This document shows positions 31,344-40,821 of a stretch of DNA of 64,000 nt, piece after piece (position 1 is the stretch's first letter; every line of letters starts with the position of its first letter). The notes under the pieces were generated by a model. The model saw nothing but the letters and a program-made list of their open reading frames with translations, did not search any database and had not been told where the DNA came from. The DNA comes from an uncultured Leifsonia sp. Its GTDB lineage: Bacteria; Actinomycetota; Actinomycetes; Actinomycetales; Microbacteriaceae. The DNA lies in the NCBI RefSeq assembly GCF_945957465.1, contig NZ_CAMFLC010000005.1, positions 62,001 through 126,000 on the forward strand, in the 5' to 3' direction. The position numbers and the translations under genes were made by a program.

Positions 31344-32339
31344 ATGACGAACGAGATCCCGGCACCGGCGCAGTCCGCGCAGGTGGCGCCGTTCGACCTC
31401 ATCACCATCGGGCGCATCGGAGTCGATCTCTACCCGCTGCAAGACGGCGTCGGTCTCGAAGACGTCGAGACGTTCGGCAAGTTCCTCGGCGGGAGCGCCA
31501 CCAACGTGGCGATCGCGGCCGCCCGCCACGGCCTCCGCTCGGCGGTGGTCACGGCGACCGGCGACGACCCGTTCGGCCGTTACGCCCACCGCGAGCTGCG
31601 CCGGCTCGGCGTCGACGACCGGTTCGTGGGCACGGTCGATACGCTCAAGACGCCGGTGACATTCTGCGAGATCTTCCCGCCGGACGACTTCCCGCTGTAC
31701 TTCTACCGTGACCCGATCGCCCCCGACCTCGCGATCACGGCGCGCGATCTCGACCTCGACGCGATCCGCCGTGCGCGCATCTACTGGTCGACCGTCACCG
31801 GGCTCTCCCGCGACCCCAGCCGCACCGCGCACCACGCGGCATGGCAGGCCAGAGGCCGGCGCGCCCTCACGGTCCTCGACCTCGACTACCGGCCGATGTT
31901 CTGGTCGAGCGGGGCCGCCGCCACGGCCGAGGTCGAGCAGGCGCTGGGTCAGGTCACCGTGGCCGTGGGCAATCGCGAGGAGTGCGAGATCGCCGTCGGC
32001 GAGACCGATCCGCAGCGCGCAGCCGACGCCCTGCTCGAGCGCGGCGTCGAGCTCGCCGTCGTCAAGCAGGGCCCGCGCGGAGTGCTCGCCAAGACCCGCG
32101 ACGAGACGGTGGAGGTGCCGCCGTACTTCGTGGAGGTCGTCAACGGCCTCGGGGCCGGGGACAGCTTCGGCGGCGCGCTCTGCCACGGCCTGCTGCAGGG
32201 CTGGTCGCTGGAGCGCGTCATCCGCTTCGCGAACATCGCCGGGGCGATCGTGGCGACCCGCCGCGAATGCTCCACCGCCATGCCATCGACCGACGAGGTC
32301 GAGTCGGTGCTGAAGGAGCTCCAGAATGTCCGCAGCTGA
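31344..32339 (+). CDS. iolC: 5-dehydro-2-deoxygluconokinase IolC
   Basis: A 331-aa PfkB-family kinase. Motifs: FLGGSATNVAIAAARHGLRS for substrate binding and NGLGAGDSFGGALCHGLL with the catalytic Asp. IolC phosphorylates 2-deoxy-5-keto-gluconate in myo-inositol breakdown. Identification rests on the family pattern plus the surrounding iol genes. It is first in the operon and overlaps the next gene by 14 bp. Confidence 0.9.
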   Translation: MTNEIPAPAQSAQVAPFDLITIGRIGVDLYPLQDGVGLEDVETFGKFLGGSATNVAIAAARHGLRSAVVTATGDDPFGRYAHRELRRLGVDDRFVGTVDTLKTPVTFCEIFPPDDFPLYFYRDPIAPDLAITARDLDLDAIRRARIYWSTVTGLSRDPSRTAHHAAWQARGRRALTVLDLDYRPMFWSSGAAATAEVEQALGQVTVAVGNREECEIAVGETDPQRAADALLERGVELAVVKQGPRGVLAKTRDETVEVPPYFVEVVNGLGAGDSFGGALCHGLLQGWSLERVIRFANIAGAIVATRRECSTAMPSTDEVESVLKELQNVRS

Positions 32340-33246
32340 TCTCATCGCGGGCTCCGCGCCCCTCCTCGACGCCGCGGCCTTCGCCCGTCTGCGCGCGCAG
32401 CGGCACTCGAGCCCGCGCGATGTCGAGACGGCGCTCGCGGCGCGGGCACGCCGCCCGCTCGTCCGCGACGACGGCCGCCTGTTCATCGTGGCCGCCGACC
32501 ACCCGGCCCGTGGAGCACTCGGCGTCGGCGCCGACCCGATCGCCATGGCCGACCGGTACGACCTCCTGCAGCGCCTCGCGCTCGCGCTCTCGCGGCCCGG
32601 CGTCGACGGGGTTCTCGGCACTCCGGACATCATCGACGACCTGGCGTTGCTGGGTGTCCTCGACGACAAGATCGCGGTCGGGTCGATGAACCGCGGCGGC
32701 CTGCGCGGCGCCGTCTTCGAGATGGACGACCGGCACACCGGCTACGACGTCGACGCCCTGGTGCGCGACGGCCTCGACGCGGCCAAGCTGCTCGTGCGCG
32801 TCAACCTCGAAGACGTCGGCACCGCCCGCACGCTGGAGGCCACGGCCAACGCTGTCACGGCGGCGGCGCGCGCGCACCTCCCGATCCTGCTCGAGCCGTT
32901 CCTGAGCCAGTGGTCCGACGGCCGGATCGTCAACGACCTGACTCCCGACGCCGTCATCCGGTCGGTCGCGATCGCGTCCGGCCTGGGCACATCGTCCGCC
33001 TACACCTGGCTAAAGCTTCCGGTCGTGCCCGAGATGGAGCGCGTGATGGCGGCGACCACTTTGCCGACGCTGCTGCTCGGCGGTGACTCCGAGGCCGCAC
33101 CCGACGAGACCTTCGCCTCGTGGGAGTCCGCGCTCGCCCTCCCCGGCGTGCACGGTCTCGTCGTGGGGCGCACCCTGCTCTATCCGAAAGACGGAGATGT
33201 CGGCCGCGCCGTCGACATCGCCGCCACCCTCGTCCACGGCCGCTGA
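32326..33246 (+). CDS. Cgl0159-family (beta/alpha)8 aldolase, probable IolJ function
   Basis: A 306-aa TIM-barrel protein. It has LFIVAADHPARGALGVG, VDGVLGTPDIIDDLALLG, KLLVRVNLEDVGTARTLEA and LLLGGDSEAAPDE. It belongs to the family of class I aldolase-like proteins that sits in actinobacterial iol operons. The position fits the missing step, cleavage of 2-deoxy-5-keto-gluconate 6-phosphate to malonate semialdehyde and DHAP. A lysine of the active site may be in DAAKLLVRV or WLKLPV. The assignment to the step is from context. Confidence 0.8.
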   Translation: MSAADLIAGSAPLLDAAAFARLRAQRHSSPRDVETALAARARRPLVRDDGRLFIVAADHPARGALGVGADPIAMADRYDLLQRLALALSRPGVDGVLGTPDIIDDLALLGVLDDKIAVGSMNRGGLRGAVFEMDDRHTGYDVDALVRDGLDAAKLLVRVNLEDVGTARTLEATANAVTAAARAHLPILLEPFLSQWSDGRIVNDLTPDAVIRSVAIASGLGTSSAYTWLKLPVVPEMERVMAATTLPTLLLGGDSEAAPDETFASWESALALPGVHGLVVGRTLLYPKDGDVGRAVDIAATLVHGR

Positions 33247-33281
33247 CGCACGGCCGACGCACCATCGCGCTAAGGAAGATC

Positions 33282-34907
33282 ATGACCAGCACCGAGACCA
33301 CCGCAGTCGGCAGCACGACCGGCGACCTGCCCACCATCACGCACTGGATCGACGGAACGGAGCACCCCTCGCGCAGCGGGCGCACCGCGCCGGTCTTCAA
33401 CCCGGCCCTCGGCGTCGCGACGGCCCGCGTGGCGCTCGCCGATCAGTCCGAGATCGACGCCGCCATCGCGTCGGCGCAGCGCGGTTTCGAGGTCTGGGGT
33501 CAGTACTCGATCGCCAAGCGGCAGGCGGTGCTGTTCGCGTTCCGCGAGCTGCTGAACGCACGCAAGGGCGAGCTGGCCGCGATCATCACGGCCGAGCACG
33601 GCAAGGTGCTCTCCGACGCGATGGGCGAGATCCTCCGCGGCCAGGAGGTCGTCGAGCTGGCGACCGGATTCCCGCACCTCATCAAGGGCGCATACTCCGA
33701 GAACGCTTCCACAGGCATCGACGTGTACTCGCTCAAGCAGCCGCTCGGCGTCGTGGGCATCATCTCGCCGTTCAACTTCCCGGCCATGGTGCCGATGTGG
33801 TTCTTCCCGATCGCGATCGCCGCCGGCAACGCGGTCGTCCTCAAGCCCTCGGAGAAGGACCCTTCTGCGGCGCTCTGGCTGGCGAAGCTGTGGCAGGAGG
33901 CCGGGCTCCCCGACGGCGTCTTCACGGTGCTGCAGGGCGACAAGCTCGCCGTGGACGGCCTCCTGAACAGCCCGGTCGTCCAGTCGATCTCGTTCGTGGG
34001 CTCGACCCCGATCGCGCAGTACATCTACGAGACGGCGTCGAAGAACGGCAAGCGCGTCCAGGCGCTCGGCGGCGCCAAGAACCACATGCTGGTCCTGCCG
34101 GACGCCGACCTCGACCTGGTCGCCGATCAAGCCGTCAACGCCGGCTATGGTGCGGCGGGGGAGCGGTGCATGGCCGTGTCGGTCGTGCTGGCGGTGGATG
34201 GGCCCCTCCCCGCCGGTTCCGACGCGGCGCGGAGCGACGGGGCGGCCGTGCCGAGAGGGACCGTGGCCGACGAACTCATCGCCAAGATCACCGAGCGCAT
34301 CGGCGCCCTCCGCATCGGCAACGGCGCGGGTGACGCGGCGGGGGAGCCGGACATGGGCCCGTTGATCACCGGAGAGCACCGCGACAAGGTCTCCGGCTAC
34401 GTCGACATCGCGGAAGCCGACGGTGCGGACATCGTCGTCGACGGCCGCGGCTTCACCGTTGAGGGTCACGAGGACGGCTTCTTCTTCGGCCCGACCCTGC
34501 TCGACAAGGTGCCGACGACCTCGCGCGCCTACACGGAGGAGATCTTCGGCCCGGTGCTGTCGGTGGTGCGCGTGCAGACGTTCCAAGAGGGCCTCGACCT
34601 GATCAACTCCGGGCGGTTCGGAAACGGCACGGCGATCTTCACCAACGACGGCGGCGCGGCGCGACGCTTCCAGAGCGAGGTGCAGGTCGGCATGATCGGC
34701 ATCAACGTGCCCATCCCCGTCCCCGTCGCGTACCACTCGTTCGGCGGCTGGAAGGCCTCCCTCTTCGGCGACGCCAAGGCCTACGGCGTGCACGGCTTCG
34801 ACTTCTTCACACGGGAGAAGGCGATCACCAGCCGCTGGCTCGACCCCGCCACGCGGCACCACACCGACAACCGCGGCATCGACCTCGGCTTCCCGCAGAA
34901 CACCTGA
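33282..34907 (+). CDS. mmsA: CoA-acylating methylmalonate-semialdehyde dehydrogenase
   Basis: A 541-aa aldehyde dehydrogenase. The N-terminus has THWIDGTEHPS; the NAD site is GVVGIISPFNFPAMVPMWFF and SFVGSTPIAQYIYE; the catalytic Cys is in GAAGERCMAVS. It ends the inositol path by turning malonate semialdehyde to acetyl-CoA, and can also serve valine breakdown. It is about 40 residues longer than usual, partly from a low-complexity insertion (about 304-325: DGPLPAGSDAARSDGAAVPR). AAGGAA lies just before the ATG. Confidence 0.92.
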   Translation: MTSTETTAVGSTTGDLPTITHWIDGTEHPSRSGRTAPVFNPALGVATARVALADQSEIDAAIASAQRGFEVWGQYSIAKRQAVLFAFRELLNARKGELAAIITAEHGKVLSDAMGEILRGQEVVELATGFPHLIKGAYSENASTGIDVYSLKQPLGVVGIISPFNFPAMVPMWFFPIAIAAGNAVVLKPSEKDPSAALWLAKLWQEAGLPDGVFTVLQGDKLAVDGLLNSPVVQSISFVGSTPIAQYIYETASKNGKRVQALGGAKNHMLVLPDADLDLVADQAVNAGYGAAGERCMAVSVVLAVDGPLPAGSDAARSDGAAVPRGTVADELIAKITERIGALRIGNGAGDAAGEPDMGPLITGEHRDKVSGYVDIAEADGADIVVDGRGFTVEGHEDGFFFGPTLLDKVPTTSRAYTEEIFGPVLSVVRVQTFQEGLDLINSGRFGNGTAIFTNDGGAARRFQSEVQVGMIGINVPIPVPVAYHSFGGWKASLFGDAKAYGVHGFDFFTREKAITSRWLDPATRHHTDNRGIDLGFPQNT

Positions 34908-34917
34908 GGACATCCGG

Positions 34918-35820
34918 ATGGCCGAGCACAACGAGTGGTTCTTCCCGCGTGGCGCACTGAGCGACGACGGCTGGGAATCCGCTGTCGACGCGCGTCTCGC
35001 GGGCTGGCAGCACACCGGACTCCGCGTCGCGGAGCTGTCCGGCGGCACGGTGAGCCAACCGGCCGGCGAGGTGGAGCGGATCGTGGTGCCGCTGGCAGGT
35101 TCCTTCTCCGTCGAGCACGAGGGCCGCACGACGCGGCTGGCCGGCCGCTCGAGCGTTTTCGACGGGCCGACCGACGTGCTCTACGTCGGCGCCGGTCAGG
35201 GGCTCGCCATCACCGGCTCCGGCCGCGTGGCCGTCGCCGAGGCGCCGACCCGCGTGCGCAAGCCGTCGATCCACATCCCCGCGGATCAGGTGCCCGTCGA
35301 GCTGCGCGGCGCGGGCCGTGACAGCCGTCAGGTGCACAACTTCGGCACCCCGGGCGCGCTGGACGCCGCCTCCCTCATCGTGTGCGAGGTCATCACGCCG
35401 GCGGGCAACTGGTCGTCGCATCCCGCGCACAAGCACGACGAGGACCTGCCGGGACACGAGTCTCGGCTCGAGGAGATCTACTATTTCGAGTCGGCCCCGG
35501 TCCGGGGCGCGAACGCTCCCCGTGACGCGGACGCCTTCGGCAGCTTCGCGACCTACCGCTCCGCCGCCGGCGACATCGAGACCAACGCCCTCGTGCGCAC
35601 CGGCGACATCGCGCTGGTCCCCTTCGGCTACCACGGACCGGCGGTCGCCGCGCCCGAGTACGACCTCTACTACCTCAACGTCATGGCTGGACCGGCAGAG
35701 AGCCGGCAGTGGCTGATCAGCGACGACCCGCGTCAGGCCTGGCTGCGCGACACCTGGACCGACCAGGAGATCGATCCCCGTCTGCCCTACCGTCCGACCA
35801 CGCAAGGAGCCGCACAATGA
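34918..35820 (+). CDS. iolB: 5-deoxy-glucuronate isomerase IolB
   Basis: A 300-aa bicupin. Metal ligands appear in WSSHPAHKHDEDLPGHESRL (His, His, Glu) and EEIYYFES, with VPFGYHGPAVAAPEYDLYYL toward the end. It converts 5-deoxy-glucuronate to 2-deoxy-5-keto-gluconate. The gene lies ten bases after mmsA and overlaps iolD by four bases (ATGA). Confidence 0.95.
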   Translation: MAEHNEWFFPRGALSDDGWESAVDARLAGWQHTGLRVAELSGGTVSQPAGEVERIVVPLAGSFSVEHEGRTTRLAGRSSVFDGPTDVLYVGAGQGLAITGSGRVAVAEAPTRVRKPSIHIPADQVPVELRGAGRDSRQVHNFGTPGALDAASLIVCEVITPAGNWSSHPAHKHDEDLPGHESRLEEIYYFESAPVRGANAPRDADAFGSFATYRSAAGDIETNALVRTGDIALVPFGYHGPAVAAPEYDLYYLNVMAGPAESRQWLISDDPRQAWLRDTWTDQEIDPRLPYRPTTQGAAQ

Positions 35821-37805
35821 CGACCGACACGGCGACGACCCGCACGGCGAAGACGAACACGGCGACGACCAATAAGGCGACGATCCGCAGGATGACCGTC
35901 GGCCAGGCGCTGGTGGAATTCCTCGCCAACCAGTGGACGGTCGACGGGGACGTGCGCGAGCGCACCATCCCCGGGATGTTCGGCATCTTCGGGCACGGCA
36001 ATGTGGCCGGTCTCGGCCAGGCGCTCGCGCAGGCGAACGCTCACGACCCCGGACTCATGCCGTACCACCAGGCCCGCAACGAGCAGGCGATGGTGCACCA
36101 GGCGGTGGGGTTCGCGCGCATCCACCGCCGCCGCGCCACGTTCGCGTCGACCGCGTCGGTCGGCCCCGGCGCCGCGAACCTGATCACGGGTGCCGCACTG
36201 GCCACGGCCAACCGCCTGCCCGCCCTGCTGCTGCCGTCGGACACCTTCGCGACCCGCGTCGCCGACCCGGTGCTCCAGCAGCTGGAGCACCCGCACGACC
36301 TCGGCATCCAGGTCACCGACGCCTTCCGTCCGGTGTCCCGGTTCTTCGATCGCGTGCAGCGCCCCGAGCAGTTGTTCTCGATCGCGCTCGCCGCCATGCG
36401 GGTCCTGACCGACCCGGCTGAGACGGGCGCGGTGACGATCGCGCTGCCCGAAGACGTGCAGGCCGAGGCGTTGGACGTGCCGGAGGAGTTCCTGGCGCCG
36501 CGCGAATGGCGCCTCCGCCGGCCCACGCCGGAAGGCTGGGCCCTCGCCGCGGCCGTCGAGGCGATCCGGAACGCGCGCCGGCCGGTGATCGTGGCCGGCG
36601 GCGGTGTGCTCTACTCGGGCGCCGAGCGGGAGCTCCAGGCGTTCGTCGAGGCCACGGGCATCCCGGTCGGCACCACCCAAGCCGGCGGCGGCTCCCTCGA
36701 CTGGGATCACCCGCAGTACCTGGGCGGCGTGGGCGCGACCGGAACCACGGCCGCCAACCGCCTCACGGGCGAGGCCGACCTGGTGATCGGCGTCGGCACC
36801 CGGTACAGCGACTTCACGACCGCGAGCCGCACGGTGTTCCAGAACCCGGGCGTCCGGTTCGTCAACGTCAACGTCGCGGCGTTCGACGCCTACAAGCACG
36901 GCACGCAGCTCCCGGTCATCGCCGATGCCCGTGAGACGTTGGTCGCGCTCACCCGGGCGCTGGCCGGTCACCGGGTGGAGGGCGCGTATGCCGAGCGCAT
37001 CGCGAGTGAGAAGGCGGCCTGGGACGCGGTGGCCGACGCGGCGCTCGCACCGAGCCCTGCGGACGTCTCGCGACCGGACGCCCTCCTCGGGCAGCCGGAG
37101 ATCATCGGTGCCGTGCAGCGGGCCAGCGGGCCGCGCGACGTCGTCGTCCAGGCCGCAGGATCGCTCCCCGGCGACTTGCACAAGCTGTGGCGCGTGCGCG
37201 ACCCGCTCGGCTACCACGTCGAGTACGCGTTCTCGACGATGGGGTACGAGATCGCCGGCGGCCTCGGCGCCAAGCGCGGTCTCGAAGCGCTCGGTGACGA
37301 CCGCGACGTGATCGTGCTCGTCGGCGACGGCTCCTACCTGATGCTGCACACCGAGTTGGCCACCGCGGTCGCGGAGGGCATCAAGATCGTCGTCGTGCTC
37401 ATCCAGAACCACGGCTTCGCGTCCATCGGCCACCTGTCGGAGACGGTCGGCTCGCAGCGCTACGGCACCCGCTATCGCTACCGCGACGCGGACGCGCTCA
37501 ACTTCGAGCGCGGCGACTTCCTGCCCGTCGACCTCGCCGCCAACGCACGCAGCTTCGGCATCGACGTGATCGAGGTCACGCCGGGCCCGGACGCCGCGGC
37601 CCGCCTCGAGGACGCCGTGAAGACGGCGAAGGCGAGCAGCACCTCGACGCTCATCCACGTCGACTCAGACCCGTTCGTCTACGCGCCCGACGGCGAGGGC
37701 TGGTGGGACGTGCCGGTGGCGGAGGTCTCCGAGCTGGAGAGCACGCGTACCGCGCGCGCCGAGTACGTCGAACAGCAGAAGAAGCAGCGACCCCTCCTCG
37801 GGTGA
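35817..37805 (+). CDS. iolD: 3D-(3,5/4)-trihydroxycyclohexane-1,2-dione hydrolase IolD
   Basis: A 662-aa thiamine-diphosphate enzyme. The N-terminal PYR domain has GMFGIFGHGNVAGLGQAL and YHQARNEQAMVHQAVGFAR with the cofactor-activating Glu. The C-terminal PP domain has VLVGDGSYLMLHTELAT followed by VLIQNHGF. It opens the inositol-derived ring. A Thr/Ala/Lys-rich stretch (about 1-22) precedes the conserved region and may be disordered. AAGGAG lies seven bases before the ATG. Confidence 0.95.
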   Translation: MTTDTATTRTAKTNTATTNKATIRRMTVGQALVEFLANQWTVDGDVRERTIPGMFGIFGHGNVAGLGQALAQANAHDPGLMPYHQARNEQAMVHQAVGFARIHRRRATFASTASVGPGAANLITGAALATANRLPALLLPSDTFATRVADPVLQQLEHPHDLGIQVTDAFRPVSRFFDRVQRPEQLFSIALAAMRVLTDPAETGAVTIALPEDVQAEALDVPEEFLAPREWRLRRPTPEGWALAAAVEAIRNARRPVIVAGGGVLYSGAERELQAFVEATGIPVGTTQAGGGSLDWDHPQYLGGVGATGTTAANRLTGEADLVIGVGTRYSDFTTASRTVFQNPGVRFVNVNVAAFDAYKHGTQLPVIADARETLVALTRALAGHRVEGAYAERIASEKAAWDAVADAALAPSPADVSRPDALLGQPEIIGAVQRASGPRDVVVQAAGSLPGDLHKLWRVRDPLGYHVEYAFSTMGYEIAGGLGAKRGLEALGDDRDVIVLVGDGSYLMLHTELATAVAEGIKIVVVLIQNHGFASIGHLSETVGSQRYGTRYRYRDADALNFERGDFLPVDLAANARSFGIDVIEVTPGPDAAARLEDAVKTAKASSTSTLIHVDSDPFVYAPDGEGWWDVPVAEVSELESTRTARAEYVEQQKKQRPLLG

Positions 37806-37852
37806 GCCCCGGATCCGATCGCCACGAAGGCCGCACAGACAGAAGGACAGCG

Positions 37853-38791
37853 TTGACCGATAACGACACCGCGACAGCCACCACCACCGCCACCGGTCTC
37901 CGCATCGGCACGGCCCCCGACTCGTGGGGCGTGTGGTTCCCCGACGATCCGCGGCAGACCCCCTGGGATCGGTTCCTCGACGAGGTGCAGGCCGCCGGCT
38001 ACCACTGGATCGAGCTCGGGCCGTACGGTTATCTGCCCACCGAGCCGGCGCAGCTGCTCGACGAGCTCGCGAAGCGCGAGTTGCGCATCAGCGGCGGAAC
38101 GGTCTTCACCGGCTTCCACAAGGGCCCGGACCAGTGGGATCGCGCGCTCGAACAGGTCGAGAAGGTCGCCACGCTGACGCGCGCCGTCGGAGGCGAGCAC
38201 ATCGTCGTGATCCCGGACCTCTGGCGTTCCGACGCCACCGGTGAGACGCTCGAGCCCCGCACGCTCACCGACGAGCAGTGGGACTCGCTGGCCGCCGGAC
38301 ACGACCGCCTCGGTCGTATGCTCCTCGAGGAATACGGCCTGCGCCAACAGTTCCACTCGCACGCCGACTCCCACGTGGGCACCCACCGCGAGGTCGAGCG
38401 CCTGCTCGCCCAGACCGATCCGCGGTATGTGAACCTGTGCCTCGACACCGGGCACCTCGCCTACTACGGCGGCGACAGCCTCCGGCTCATCGGCGACCAC
38501 CCGGAGCGCATCGGCTACCTGCACCTCAAGCAGATCGATCCCGAGCTGCGCTTCGAGGTGCTGAAGAACGACGTGGCCTTCGCCGACGCCGCGATCGACG
38601 TGATGGTCGAGCCGCCGGCCGGCATCCCCGACTTCGCCCCGATCATCGAAGCGGTGGCCGCGATCGATCCCGAGATCTTCGCGATCGTCGAACAGGACAT
38701 GCCCGGCATCGACATCACGGTGCCGCTCGGGATCGCGACCCGCACCCGCGACCACATCTTCGGCTGCACGCCGCTGACCCGGGCGCGCTGA
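37853..38791 (+). CDS. Sugar phosphate isomerase/epimerase, inosose dehydratase-like (IolE/IolH type)
   Basis: A 312-aa xylose-isomerase-like TIM barrel starting at TTG; AAGGA lies five bases upstream and no better start exists. Metal ligands are expected in FHSHADSHVG, VNLCLDTGHLAYYGGD and YLHLKQID. The N-terminus LRIGTAPDSWGVWFPDD is the usual start of this subgroup. In the operon it is the only candidate for inosose dehydration (IolE), though an IolH role is possible. A Thr/Ala-rich leader (about 2-14) resembles that of IolD. Confidence 0.8.
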   Translation: MTDNDTATATTTATGLRIGTAPDSWGVWFPDDPRQTPWDRFLDEVQAAGYHWIELGPYGYLPTEPAQLLDELAKRELRISGGTVFTGFHKGPDQWDRALEQVEKVATLTRAVGGEHIVVIPDLWRSDATGETLEPRTLTDEQWDSLAAGHDRLGRMLLEEYGLRQQFHSHADSHVGTHREVERLLAQTDPRYVNLCLDTGHLAYYGGDSLRLIGDHPERIGYLHLKQIDPELRFEVLKNDVAFADAAIDVMVEPPAGIPDFAPIIEAVAAIDPEIFAIVEQDMPGIDITVPLGIATRTRDHIFGCTPLTRAR

Positions 38792-38841
38792 CCCGGTCGG
38801 CAGCCGGCCTCCCGCCTTCACAGAGAAACGAGCCACACCGC

Positions 38842-39906
38842 ATGAGCAGCACCACTCCCCAGGACCTCCGAGCGCAGCAGGACCTCCGGTCGAGCGCTGA
38901 CCTCCGGGTCGGCGTCGTCGGCGCCGGTCAGATGGGCGCCGACCACATCCGGCGCATCACGCGCACGATCAGCGGCGCGACGGTGGCCGCCATCGTCGAG
39001 CCCGACGCCGGCCGCGCGGCGACGGCGGCGGCCGCCGCTCCGGGCGCGCTCGCGTTCGGCAGCGTCGAGGACGCCATCGACGCGCAGGCCCTCGACGCGG
39101 TGATCATCGCCACGCCCGGCCCGTTCCATGAGCCGGTGCTGGCGCCGGCGCTGGAGGCCGGTCTGCCGATCCTCTGCGAGAAGCCGCTCACGCCCGACAG
39201 CGCCTCGTCGTTGCGCGTCCTGGAGCTGGAGCAGAGGCTCGATCGACCGCACATCCAGCTCGGGTTCATGCGGCGATTCGACGACGAGTACCAGGCCCTC
39301 CGCACCCTGATCGAGGCGGGCGACGCGGGTGAGCTGCTCATGCTGCGCGGCGTGCACCGCAACCCGTCGGTGCCCGAGAGCTACACCCAGTCGATGCTGA
39401 TCACCGACTCGGTCGTGCACGAGTTCGACGTCATGCCCTGGCTGGCCGGGTCGCCCATCCGCAGTGTCGAGGTCAAGTACCCTCGTCGCAACGCGCTGGG
39501 GCCGGAACGCCTGCGCGAGCCGATCCTCGTGCTCATCGAGCTCGAGAACGGCGTGCTGGTCGACGTCGAGATGAATGTGAGCGTGCGGTTCGGATACCAG
39601 GTCGCGACAGAGGCCGTGTTCCAGACCGGCATCGCGCGCATCGGGCAGCCGGCCGGACTGCAGCGCTGGTCGGACGCCTCGTTCTCCGTCGCCGAGCACA
39701 CCACGTACACCACCCGCTTCGCCCGCGCGTACGACGCACAGGTGCAGGCGTGGGTGGATGCGGTCCGCGACGGCTCGCTCGTCGCCGGCCCGAACGCGTG
39801 GGACGGCTACCTCGTCGCCCTCGCGTGCGAGGCCGGAGTGCGCGCACTCGACGAGTCCGGTCCGGTCGCCGTCGAGTCGCCGGAGCGCCCGCACTTCTAC
39901 GCCTGA
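38842..39906 (+). CDS. iolG: Gfo/Idh/MocA oxidoreductase, probable inositol 2-dehydrogenase IolG
   Basis: A 354-aa NAD-dependent dehydrogenase. The dinucleotide-binding motif is VGVVGAGQMGADHIRRI (about residues 23-39), and the catalytic Lys is in CEKPLTPDS. MLITDSVVHEFDVMPWL matches the inositol dehydrogenase subgroup. It begins inositol breakdown by oxidising it to scyllo-inosose. It is last in the operon and is followed by the convergent GntR gene. No inositol transporter gene is present nearby. Confidence 0.88.
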   Translation: MSSTTPQDLRAQQDLRSSADLRVGVVGAGQMGADHIRRITRTISGATVAAIVEPDAGRAATAAAAAPGALAFGSVEDAIDAQALDAVIIATPGPFHEPVLAPALEAGLPILCEKPLTPDSASSLRVLELEQRLDRPHIQLGFMRRFDDEYQALRTLIEAGDAGELLMLRGVHRNPSVPESYTQSMLITDSVVHEFDVMPWLAGSPIRSVEVKYPRRNALGPERLREPILVLIELENGVLVDVEMNVSVRFGYQVATEAVFQTGIARIGQPAGLQRWSDASFSVAEHTTYTTRFARAYDAQVQAWVDAVRDGSLVAGPNAWDGYLVALACEAGVRALDESGPVAVESPERPHFYA

Positions 39907-39961
39907 CCGGCCCGCGATCCTTTCGGGCTCAGCGGTCCGTCGGGCAGCGGGTCCGTCGGGC

Positions 39962-40720
39962 TCAGCGGTCGACGAGCGTGAGCTCGAACGAGTAGAGGTC
40001 GGGGCGGTAAACGTGCTGTCCGTACTCCACCGCACGCCCGGAGTTGTCGAAGGCCGTGCGCGACATCGTCAGCAAGGGCGAGCCTTTGCGGATCTCGAGC
40101 AGCTCCGCCTCGGTGGCGCTGGCGGCGCGTGCGCCGATGCGCTGGTTGGCGACCCGGATCGAGACGCCGCGCGCCTTCATCAGCTGGTAGAGGCCGCGCG
40201 CTTCGAGGTCGTCCCGCGTGATGTCGGTGAAGTCCTCCGGCAGGGTGTTCTCCAGGACCGCGAGCGGGACGCCGTCGGCGGAACGCAGGCGCGTGAGGTG
40301 GAGGACCGGAGCGCCGACGTCGACGCCGAGCTCTTTCGCCGTCGTGTCGTCCGCCGTTCCATGCGCGTACGAGATCACACGCGTGGTCGGGGTCTGCCCC
40401 GACTGTCCGAGGTCTTCGTACAGACTGCTCAGCTCGACATTGCGCGTCACCCGGCCGTGGACGACCTGGGTGCCGATGCCCCGGCGGCGCACCAGCAGGC
40501 CCTTGTCGACCAGTTCCTGGAGGGCGCGCCGGATGGTCGGGCGCGAGAGGCCGAGCCGGTTGCCGAGCGAGATCTCATTCTCGAGCCGCGATCCCGGGGG
40601 CACGCGCTCGTCGCGGATCGCCTGCTCCAGAGCTGTCGCCAGCTGGTAGTACAGCGGCACCGGGCTCGACTTGTCGAGACTGTCGAACAGGTCCACGGGG
40701 AGCGGGTACTCGACTTGCAT
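39962..40720 (-). CDS. GntR-family (HutC-type) regulator, probable inositol-operon repressor
   Basis: A 252-aa protein. The winged helix occupies about residues 15-85 (PLYYQLATALEQAIRDERVP, then LSRPTIRRALQELVDKGLLV). The UTRA ligand domain follows (about 95-250). GGAGG lies six bases before the ATG. It is convergent with the iol operon, and the palindrome upstream of its own start shares half-sites with the iolC promoter, so it is the likely inositol-responsive repressor. Confidence 0.88.
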   Translation of the reverse strand: MQVEYPLPVDLFDSLDKSSPVPLYYQLATALEQAIRDERVPPGSRLENEISLGNRLGLSRPTIRRALQELVDKGLLVRRRGIGTQVVHGRVTRNVELSSLYEDLGQSGQTPTTRVISYAHGTADDTTAKELGVDVGAPVLHLTRLRSADGVPLAVLENTLPEDFTDITRDDLEARGLYQLMKARGVSIRVANQRIGARAASATEAELLEIRKGSPLLTMSRTAFDNSGRAVEYGQHVYRPDLYSFELTLVDR

Positions 40721-40738
40721 CCGTGTCCTCCACGACGT

Positions 40739-40766
40739 GGTGTATATGTCAGCACAACCGTACACC
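40739..40766. promoter_or_regulatory. Putative GntR operator (GGTGT-N18-ACACC)
   Basis: The gap before the GntR gene holds an inverted repeat with arms TGGTGTA and TACACCA (outer arms 40738-40767) and an AT-rich centre. It starts about 18 bp from the GntR start codon. HutC-type GntR proteins bind this kind of GT/AC palindrome. Autoregulation is likely. Confidence 0.5.
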
Positions 40767-40821
40767 AGCCGTCCCATGTCCGGCCCGACCAGGGCGGGCC
40801 GGCCTCCCAGCGCCTTCGCCG

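Noticed and set aside
33282-34907. Frameshift or fusion in mmsA because of its extra length
   Set aside because: The frame is continuous, and both the NAD site and catalytic Cys are present; the extra residues are a low-complexity insertion in a surface region.
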